Shown here one piece after another: positions 21,922 through 27,430 of a DNA stretch of 27,430 bases; position 1 is the first letter of the stretch; each line of letters starts with the position of its first letter. This stretch comes from Bacteroidales bacterium. GTDB lineage: Bacteria > Bacteroidota > Bacteroidia > Bacteroidales > WCHB1-69. The notes under the pieces are model-generated. The model saw only the letters and a program-made list of their open reading frames with translations. It had not been told where the DNA came from and did no database searches. The stretch spans positions 1-27,430 of the forward strand of contig JAFXPL010000002.1 of the NCBI GenBank assembly GCA_017527945.1, in the 5' to 3' direction. Made by a program: the position numbers and the translations under genes.

Positions 21922-24317
21922 TGGCAAAGCGATTCGCGATATGGATATTCGTCTTGGTGTGCAGCACGGCTGCCCTCGCGCAAAGCGGGCGCGTGACGCT
22001 GTCGGGGACAGTGTCCGACGCCTCGAACGGCGAGACCATGCTGGGGGTATATGTCATTCTGAGCGAGGTGAACACCCCATCGAACGTGCAGGGCGGCGTC
22101 ACCAACCAGGCGGGATATTATTCCGTGTCTGTGCTGCCCGGGCAATACAAACTGACGGTCAATTACTTAGGATATAAAACAATAGAAGACACCATCGAAT
22201 TGAGGAAAAGTGAAAAACGGAGTTTTGAACTGGAGCCCACGGCGATTGCGGGCGAAGAGGTGGTGATCCAGGGCGAGCGCGGCAACGCCAATGTGAGCAG
22301 CGGTGACGTAGGGCGCATGGAAATGAGCATCCAGACCATCAAGGCACTGCCTGCACTGATGGGCGAGGCCGACATCATCAAGTCGGTGCAGCTTCTGCCC
22401 GGTGTGCAGGCTGCCGGCGAGGGCAACTCCGGTTTCTACGTGCGCGGCAGCGGCACCGACCAGAACCTCATCCTCCTCGACGAGGCCACCATCTACAACC
22501 CCGACCACTTGTTCGGCTTCTTCTCCATCTTCAACGCCGACGCCGTGAAAAGCATCGACCTTATCAAGTCGGGTATGCCGGCCTACTTCGGCGGACGGGC
22601 GGCCTCCATCCTCAACGTCTATCAGAAAGAGGGCAACCTCAAGAAATACGAAGTCGATGGCGGCCTCGGACTGATTTTCTCGCACCTCACAGTACAAGGG
22701 CCTATCAAAAAGAACCGCGCCTCGTTCCTAATCTCCGCCCGCCGCACCTATGCCGATGTCATCATCCAGCCGTTCCTCAAAAAGGAGTCGCCGATGAAAG
22801 GCACCAACTTCTACTTCTATGACATCAACGCCAAGTTCAACGTCGTCATCAACCCGAAGCACCGGCTCTTCTTCGGTGCCTACTACGGCAGCGACGTCTA
22901 TGGCTTCAAGTCGAAGTCGCAACAGACCTTGATGACCTTCCGCTGGGGCAACGCCGCAGCTTCGGCCCGCTGGAACTACATCATCGCCAACCGTCTGTTC
23001 CTCAACACCTCTGCGACATTCAGCTATTACAACTTCGGCACGGAGATGCGCATCGACCCCTACTCGCTAAACATTGCGTCGGGTGTGCGCGACTACAGTC
23101 TGAAAAGCGAGCTGACGTGGATCCCCACGCCTAAACACAATGTCCGTTTCGGTGTCCACGACATCGTACACGACTGTCTTCCAGGGCAGTACGCTGTAGA
23201 AGCGGGTGTCGGCAACAGTTTCGGGCTGCCACCGGTGCAACACTACATCGGCAACGAACTGGCCCTCTACGCCCACGACGAATGGGACATCAACAAGCAC
23301 TGGAAGCTCAACTTCGGCGTCCGCTACACCAACTTCCACCACCTCGGTCCCTTCACCCGCTACGTGCTCGACGACTTCGGCCATGTGGCCGACTCCATCG
23401 TCTATAAGCCGGCACAATCCATCTGCCAGTACAACCGCGCGGAACCCCGCCTCTCGGTGCGCTGGATGATTGATTCCACGACTTCTATAAAAGCCTCAGC
23501 CACATTGAATTACCAGTTTATGCACCAGATTTCCATCGCCAGCATCTCGCTGCCAACGGATGTCTGGATGCCCTCCACCGACTTGCTGAAGCCGCAGACA
23601 GTCCTCCAATACACGCTGGGAGTCTTCAAGAACTTCCACCACAACATGTTCGAGACCTACGTGGATCTTTATTATAAACAAATGTACAACCTCGCCGAAT
23701 ACCGTGACGGTCTGGATTTCAGCGTGTTCACCATCAACCCCGACCAATTGTACGTCTTTGGAAAGGGTTGGTCGGCCGGAGCGGAGTTCTACATCAAGAA
23801 GTCGAAGGGACGGTTCACGGGCTTCATCGGCTACACGCTGGGGTTCACGCGTCGGCAGTTCGACGACCTCAACGGCGGAAAACCCTATTGGGCAAAATAC
23901 GACCGCAGACACGACGTTTCCATCAGTCTCTCGTATGAAATCCTGCGCAACAAGCTGAGTGTCTCTGCATTATGGGTCTATCAGTCAGGCAACACGATGA
24001 CCGTGCCGCTCGGCTACTACCTCTATATGGGGTCGGTGGTGACGGAGTGGAGCGGCCGCAACGAGTACCGCGTGAACCCGTATCACCGCCTCGACATTGC
24101 CGTGGACTGGACCATCAAGAAGACCTCCAAGTTCGAGACTGGGCTGAATTTCTCGATTTACAACGTCTATAACCGCCAGAACCCGTTCCTCGTCTTTTTC
24201 GAGACCCGAGTGGAGACCGAAGGCGGCGACATCACGAGCTTTTCGATGCAAAACCACGCCTACCAGATGAGCCTGTTCCCAATCATCCCATCGGTGATGT
24301 GGACGTTCAAGTTTTAA
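21918..24317 (+). CDS. TonB-dependent outer-membrane receptor
   Basis: 799 aa; the first two codons are both ATG, and the first overlaps the EamA gene's TGA. Signal peptide about 1-22 (IFVLVCSTAALAQ). A carboxypeptidase-regulatory-like domain (about 26-110) includes VTLSGTVSDASNGETMLGVY and GYYSVSVLPGQYKLTVNYLG. The plug (about 120-235) has ALPALMGEADIIKSVQLLPG and the very conserved GFYVRGSGTDQNLILLDEAT. The barrel follows and ends in a phenylalanine-terminated strand (SVMWTFKF), the usual BAM signal. No SusD-like gene is near, so it is not a classical Sus-type glycan importer. It probably takes up a scarce nutrient with the upstream permease (inference). Confidence 0.92.
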   Translation: MMAKRFAIWIFVLVCSTAALAQSGRVTLSGTVSDASNGETMLGVYVILSEVNTPSNVQGGVTNQAGYYSVSVLPGQYKLTVNYLGYKTIEDTIELRKSEKRSFELEPTAIAGEEVVIQGERGNANVSSGDVGRMEMSIQTIKALPALMGEADIIKSVQLLPGVQAAGEGNSGFYVRGSGTDQNLILLDEATIYNPDHLFGFFSIFNADAVKSIDLIKSGMPAYFGGRAASILNVYQKEGNLKKYEVDGGLGLIFSHLTVQGPIKKNRASFLISARRTYADVIIQPFLKKESPMKGTNFYFYDINAKFNVVINPKHRLFFGAYYGSDVYGFKSKSQQTLMTFRWGNAAASARWNYIIANRLFLNTSATFSYYNFGTEMRIDPYSLNIASGVRDYSLKSELTWIPTPKHNVRFGVHDIVHDCLPGQYAVEAGVGNSFGLPPVQHYIGNELALYAHDEWDINKHWKLNFGVRYTNFHHLGPFTRYVLDDFGHVADSIVYKPAQSICQYNRAEPRLSVRWMIDSTTSIKASATLNYQFMHQISIASISLPTDVWMPSTDLLKPQTVLQYTLGVFKNFHHNMFETYVDLYYKQMYNLAEYRDGLDFSVFTINPDQLYVFGKGWSAGAEFYIKKSKGRFTGFIGYTLGFTRRQFDDLNGGKPYWAKYDRRHDVSISLSYEILRNKLSVSALWVYQSGNTMTVPLGYYLYMGSVVTEWSGRNEYRVNPYHRLDIAVDWTIKKTSKFETGLNFSIYNVYNRQNPFLVFFETRVETEGGDITSFSMQNHAYQMSLFPIIPSVMWTFKF

Positions 24318-24320
24318 TTA

Positions 24321-24348
24321 GCGGATAGCTATCGGCTATACATTCCGC
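24321..24348 (+). terminator. Possible hairpin terminator after the TonB-dependent receptor gene
   Basis: GCGGA-TAGC (24321-24329) pairs with GCTA (24335-24338) and TCCGC (24344-24348), with a small bulge, starting 4 nt after the stop codon and followed by ATTTTGC. The T tract is short, so it may be weak. Confidence 0.4.
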
Positions 24349-24355
24349 ATTTTGC

Positions 24356-24386
24356 AAAAAGGGCGCAGCCACGTGGCCACGCCCTT
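24356..24386 (-). terminator. Strong intrinsic terminator between convergent genes
   Basis: AAGGGCG (24359-24365) pairs with CGCCCTT (24380-24386), enclosing the self-complementary GCCACGTGGC (24368-24377). On the minus strand the stem is followed by a T tract (from AAAAA at 24356-24360), so it should stop transcripts of the S41 peptidase gene, which ends at 24413. On the plus strand only AATTT follows, so it may also act weakly on the receptor transcript. Confidence 0.75.
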
Positions 24387-24412
24387 AATTTACATCCCGA
24401 CATGTCGCTTTC

Positions 24413-25468
24413 CTATCTCGACGCCACGGGTTCGCCGCCGCCATTTTGGATCCAGTCAGCGGCCGTCTCGATGATGTTGTCCTTGCCCTGCGCCACGGCG
24501 GCGGGGTCGAGGAGCACGCGCACATCCGGCGGGACACCGTTCTCGTAGTTGCCGCCGTCAAGACCGATGGTGCGGGTGCAGCTGAAACGGTATCTCCAAC
24601 CGTTGGGAAGCATGCCGCCGTTGGGCATTCCCGTGCCGCCGCCAGTGTAGTCGCCGAAAAGCTTCACGTTGTCGAATGCCTGCGTGCAGAGCGAGAAATA
24701 GGAAGTCGCGCTGAACGAGCCGCGGTCGATGAGCACCGCCACCGGCTTCGTATAGGGGTTCTTGCCCAGCAGACTGGTGTCCGGGGCATAATGGGTTTCT
24801 GCCGGCGTGAAGTCGTTGTGGCCGGGACCCGCCTTGTGCTGCACCGTGTAGAGCGGCTGGTGGTGGCAATCGAAAAGGCTAATCAGCCTGGTGATGTTGC
24901 CGTCGCTGCCGCCGCCGTTCTGCCGCAGGTCGAGAATCAGTCCGTCGCAGTCGCTGTAGCGCTCCATAAGATATTTCAGATCCTCATTGCTGATGTCCGA
25001 GGCGAAAGAAGCGTAGCGAAGGTAGGCCACTTTGCCGCCGCGGATACCATTGTGGCTGATGGAACCAGTCTGATGCCCATGCAGGGTCAGATATTTCTGC
25101 AAGACGAGATTTGCGTCGAAACAGTTATACTCGCTCATCCAATACGAGATGGTGTCGCTGCGCATAAAGTCAAAGTCGCTCACCAGATTGGTGTGACCAT
25201 CGCGCAAGGTGTTGAGGATGGCGGCACAGACCCGGAACAAACTGTCTTCGCTCATGTCGTCATGCACCAAAGGACGGTAAGCGGCGTGCACCGAATCCCA
25301 GTCCACTCCTTTGACATCAAAGAAGGTGTATTGCTGATCGACCTTGTTCCACAAATACTCGAAAACGTTGGTGGGAGTATTCAATTCGTCTTTTTCCATG
25401 AAAGCGCGTTCACAGGAGGTGACCGTCATTGCCAAAAGGCAGAGAAACAGGATATTTTTCTTTTTCAT
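24413..25468 (-). CDS. S41 family peptidase, lipoprotein
   Basis: 351 aa. Lipoprotein leader MKKKNILFLCLLAMTVTS followed by C19. A helical N-terminal domain (about 35-90, FEYLWNKVDQQYTFFDVKGV) leads to LRDGHTNLV (H92). The crotonase-like protease core has GGKVAYLRYASFASD, CDGLILDLRQNGGGSDGNI and IDRGSFSATSYF; alignment to the usual NxxTASASE motif places the nucleophile at S253. The Ctp-type lysine (FGKGxVQ) is replaced by FGDYTGGGTGMPNGG (271-285), so the site is probably of the tricorn-like Ser/His type rather than Ser/Lys. No PDZ domain fits between H92 and the core. It probably acts in the periplasm or at the surface. The gene lies 12 nt after the barrel protein gene and is likely co-transcribed. 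Confidence 0.9.
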   Translation of the reverse strand: MKKKNILFLCLLAMTVTSCERAFMEKDELNTPTNVFEYLWNKVDQQYTFFDVKGVDWDSVHAAYRPLVHDDMSEDSLFRVCAAILNTLRDGHTNLVSDFDFMRSDTISYWMSEYNCFDANLVLQKYLTLHGHQTGSISHNGIRGGKVAYLRYASFASDISNEDLKYLMERYSDCDGLILDLRQNGGGSDGNITRLISLFDCHHQPLYTVQHKAGPGHNDFTPAETHYAPDTSLLGKNPYTKPVAVLIDRGSFSATSYFSLCTQAFDNVKLFGDYTGGGTGMPNGGMLPNGWRYRFSCTRTIGLDGGNYENGVPPDVRVLLDPAAVAQGKDNIIETAADWIQNGGGEPVASR

Positions 25469-25480
25469 AGTCGTTGGATA

Positions 25481-26320
25481 TTAAATTTTGAACATAAATT
25501 TCAGATAATACGTCCGGAAGGTATTGTCGTAACGGTAGGCACCCTTTTTGCCGGTGGTGAGATAGTCCCAGCGATGGCCGAAAGAGAAACGGTTGCCGTT
25601 GCGCAAGTTGACGGTGAAACCGAGGTCGGTGGCGCAGCCGGGGAACATTTTGAAGAGGCTCTCATTCGGTCCCACGAGCCTTTGCAACGCGCCCTCTTCG
25701 GCAGGAATGTCCATCACGTACGCAAAACCCGGCCGCGAAGCGACGGTGAACAAGGGCAGCGAGAACTGGAAGTAGGCTGTCATCCACGGATGCGCAAGGT
25801 TTCCCTTCTCGTAGGCGAAGTCGCACTGCACCAATTCTTCGGCGGCAAGGTTCCCGAATATGGAGAGATTGGTAGAGGCGTTCTGTAATGACGGGAGTTG
25901 TTTCAAATCGAAATTGCCATTCAGCGAAGCACCGGACCAAAAATGCCAGCGATTAGCAGAGGGTTTCAGGCAGCTGTAGAGAAACTCGAAGTTGCCTGAG
26001 ATGTTGTACGCATTGCCCCCGAGCGAGCTGTACCTGGTTCTGTCGAGGCCCGCCCCGAAGCGGATGTGGCAGCGTTTCCACTCGTAGGTGAAGCCCGGCT
26101 GGACATGCGTGAGCAAACCGTTATAGGCAAACGGCACCGTACTTTTGTCAAAGCTGGTGGTGACACCAATGCCTGCTTTGAGGTCCAGCCAAAAAGAGCC
26201 GTCGTTCGGGTTCTTTTCCCGTTTCTTTTTTTCGGTTGTGCCCTGCGCAAACGCGCCTCCGCACATCGCGAGCAATGCCAGAATCAGCATCGACCGTCGA
26301 AATAAATGATTGATTTTCAT
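25481..26320 (-). CDS. Predicted outer-membrane beta-barrel protein
   Basis: 279 aa. Signal peptide about 1-26 (SMLILALLAMCGGAFAQ), then a lysine-rich segment (TTEKKKREKNPNDG), then alternating amphipathic strands such as FWLDLKAGIGVTTSF, FTYEWKRCHIRFGAGLDRTR and NISGNFEFLYSCL. The final strand YYLKFMFKI is typical of a small barrel. No specific family is recognised. It is the first gene of a two-gene unit with the S41 peptidase lipoprotein (12-nt gap), so the peptidase may process or quality-control this protein, or both may belong to one surface complex (inference). Confidence 0.75.
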   Translation of the reverse strand: MKINHLFRRSMLILALLAMCGGAFAQGTTEKKKREKNPNDGSFWLDLKAGIGVTTSFDKSTVPFAYNGLLTHVQPGFTYEWKRCHIRFGAGLDRTRYSSLGGNAYNISGNFEFLYSCLKPSANRWHFWSGASLNGNFDLKQLPSLQNASTNLSIFGNLAAEELVQCDFAYEKGNLAHPWMTAYFQFSLPLFTVASRPGFAYVMDIPAEEGALQRLVGPNESLFKMFPGCATDLGFTVNLRNGNRFSFGHRWDYLTTGKKGAYRYDNTFRTYYLKFMFKI

Positions 26321-26403
26321 ATTTTTATAACTAATATTTGTGACTTATGAATGGCGATCTTCGAATAGAGAGGCCAGAAGGATGAGAAAACTATGCGATG
26401 CGG

Positions 26404-26411
26404 CAAAAATA
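26404..26411 (-). promoter_or_regulatory. -7 promoter box for the barrel protein / S41 peptidase unit
   Basis: The minus strand reads TATTTTTG, an exact TAnnTTTG. It lies 83 nt before the ATG at 26320, implying a leader of nearly 80 nt, longer than at other genes here. No -33 TTTG was found at the expected distance. Confidence 0.45.
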
Positions 26412-26478
26412 TTATTTTTATAGATTTGCGACATACGGTTTGAGCCTATTGCAGAGTGTCAACGGCAAAGAAAATTTC

Positions 26479-26512
26479 TTTGCATAACATACAGAAAAAT
26501 TTCGTACCTTTG
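26479..26512 (+). promoter_or_regulatory. Promoter of rnfB
   Basis: TTTG (26479-26482) and TACCTTTG (26505-26512) are separated by 22 nt and match the -33 and -7 elements. The -7 box is 23 nt before the rnfB ATG at 26536. A second exact -7-like sequence, TAGATTTG at 26421-26428, could be an additional upstream promoter. The 215-bp gap 26321-26535 contains these and the divergent promoter. Confidence 0.65.
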
Positions 26513-26535
26513 CGGTTTGAAAAAACTACGAGTTT

Positions 26536-27411
26536 ATGGAGACAACAACCATTTTGTATGCAGCTGTCACAGTGGGACTTACGGGTCTTATTGCTGCTGT
26601 AATCCTGTATTTCGTGTCGAAATTCTTCCACGTGGAGGAGGATCCTCGCATTGATTTGGTGCAGGCGTGCCTGCCGAACGCCAACTGCGGAGGATGCGGT
26701 TTCGCCGGATGCCGTGCCATGGCCGAGGCCATCGTCAAGAACAACGACCTCAACGTGGCCTACTGTCCCGGCAGCGACACCGACAAAATCGCCGAAATCA
26801 TGCACCTGAACGCCGTGCTGCACGAGCCGCAGGTCTCAGTGGTGCGCTGCAACGGCACCTGCGACCACGCGCCCATGAAGTCGTTCTACGACTCCGCACT
26901 CACCTGCGCTTTCGCCAACTCACTGTTCGCCGGCGAGAAAGCATGTCCCTACGGCTGCCTCGGCTGCGGCGACTGCGTGGCGGCCTGCCAGTTCGATGCC
27001 ATCCACCTCAACCCCGAGACGCATCTCCCGGAAGTCAAGGAAGACCTCTGCGTGGGCTGCAAGGCCTGTGCCAACGCCTGTCCCCGCGGCGTGCTCGAAA
27101 TCCGCGACAAGGGCAAGAACCACCGCCGGGTCTATGTGGCCTGCAACAACAAGGAAAAAGGCGCCGTGGCCAAGAAGAACTGCTCCTCGGCCTGCATCGG
27201 TTGCGGCAAATGCGCCAAGGTGTGCCCCTTCGAGGCCATCACCGTGGAAAACAACCTCGCCTATATCGACTACCACAAATGCAAGGCCTGCCGCAAGTGC
27301 GTGAGCGAGTGCCCCTCCGGCGCCATCCTCACCGTCGGCTTCCCGCCCAAGAAAGAAGTCCCTCAAGCAGCTCCCGTGGCAGAACCCGCCCCCATCACCG
27401 CCGAGGCATAG
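26536..27411 (+). CDS. rnfB: Rnf electron transport complex subunit B (Fe-S protein)
   Basis: 291 aa. One N-terminal membrane anchor (about residues 6-30). The 4Fe-4S 'Fes' domain has NCGGCGFAGC and downstream YCPG (about 50-78). Four CxxCxxCxxxC ferredoxin motifs follow: CLGCGDCVAAC, CVGCKACANAC, CIGCGKCAKVC and CKACRKCVSEC. That allows five clusters, against three in the short proteobacterial RnfB/RsxB. A Pro/Ala/Glu-rich tail (PQAAPVAEPAPITAEA) ends the protein. RnfB takes electrons from reduced ferredoxin and passes them into the membrane Rnf complex (ferredoxin:NAD+ oxidoreductase, ion-pumping). It has a clear promoter and is probably the first gene of an rnf operon (rnfC would be next) continuing past the window end. 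Confidence 0.93.
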   Translation: METTTILYAAVTVGLTGLIAAVILYFVSKFFHVEEDPRIDLVQACLPNANCGGCGFAGCRAMAEAIVKNNDLNVAYCPGSDTDKIAEIMHLNAVLHEPQVSVVRCNGTCDHAPMKSFYDSALTCAFANSLFAGEKACPYGCLGCGDCVAACQFDAIHLNPETHLPEVKEDLCVGCKACANACPRGVLEIRDKGKNHRRVYVACNNKEKGAVAKKNCSSACIGCGKCAKVCPFEAITVENNLAYIDYHKCKACRKCVSECPSGAILTVGFPPKKEVPQAAPVAEPAPITAEA

Positions 27412-27430
27412 TCATAACACAATAACAATA

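Noticed and set aside
24446..25888. 480-codon open frame on the plus strand opposite the S41 peptidase and barrel genes
   Set aside because: Spans two good minus-strand genes with matching signal peptides and catalytic motifs; its own translation resembles no family.

Overview
The window looks like a chromosomal segment of a Bacteroidota bacterium, most likely order Bacteroidales. The evidence is the gene families (DUF4290, a TamL-type Omp85 lipoprotein, OMP_b-brl_3 and TonB-dependent receptors with carboxypeptidase-regulatory-like N-termini, a DUF4143 ATPase, RnfB), the near absence of Shine-Dalgarno sequences, and repeated matches to the Bacteroidetes -7 promoter element TAnnTTTG. GC content appears moderate to fairly high by eye; genus cannot be given. 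No rRNA, tRNA, CRISPR array, integrase, transposase or phage gene was seen.

Layout. (1) 1-134: start of a secreted protein on the minus strand, cut by the window edge. (2) 490-1629 (+): a four-TM LytTR regulator with an extra C-terminal winged helix, followed by an intrinsic terminator. (3) 8962 down to 1748 (-): one tightly packed run, iorA - iorB - mreC - mreD - tamL - CDF exporter, joining amino-acid-derived 2-oxoacid oxidation, cell-shape scaffolding, outer-membrane biogenesis and metal efflux. A cluster of three palindromes separates iorA from iorB. (4) 9170-12667 (+): a large outer-membrane beta-barrel protein and tcdA. (5) 20928 down to 12688 (-): lipoprotein, undecaprenyl-phosphate sugar transferase, DUF4290 protein, NatA/NatB-like ABC exporter, sodium-dependent (NSS) transporter and a DUF4143 AAA ATPase. 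A decayed copy of the ATPase's own 3' end lies just upstream of its promoter. Two gaps here hold short tandem repeats that run into the upstream gene's stop codon. (6) 21007-24317 (+): EamA permease and TonB-dependent receptor with a 4-nt overlap. These converge, across a hairpin terminator, on (7) 26320 down to 24413 (-): an outer-membrane barrel protein and an S41 peptidase lipoprotein. (8) 26536-27411 (+): rnfB, probably the first gene of an rnf operon continuing beyond the window.

How the genes work together. Much of the window concerns the envelope: MreCD, TamL, two large outer-membrane receptors, a barrel protein, two lipoproteins and a sugar transferase. A second theme is low-potential electron flow: IorAB would reduce ferredoxin and RnfB would pass ferredoxin electrons to the ion-pumping Rnf complex, which suggests an anaerobic amino-acid-fermenting lifestyle (inference). 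Most genes are conserved families. I did not find a clear new defence or mobile system. The best leads are the LytTR/winged-helix regulator, the mreCD operon without mreB, the palindrome cluster inside iorAB, the DUF4143 3'-end relic, and the tandem repeats overlapping stop codons.
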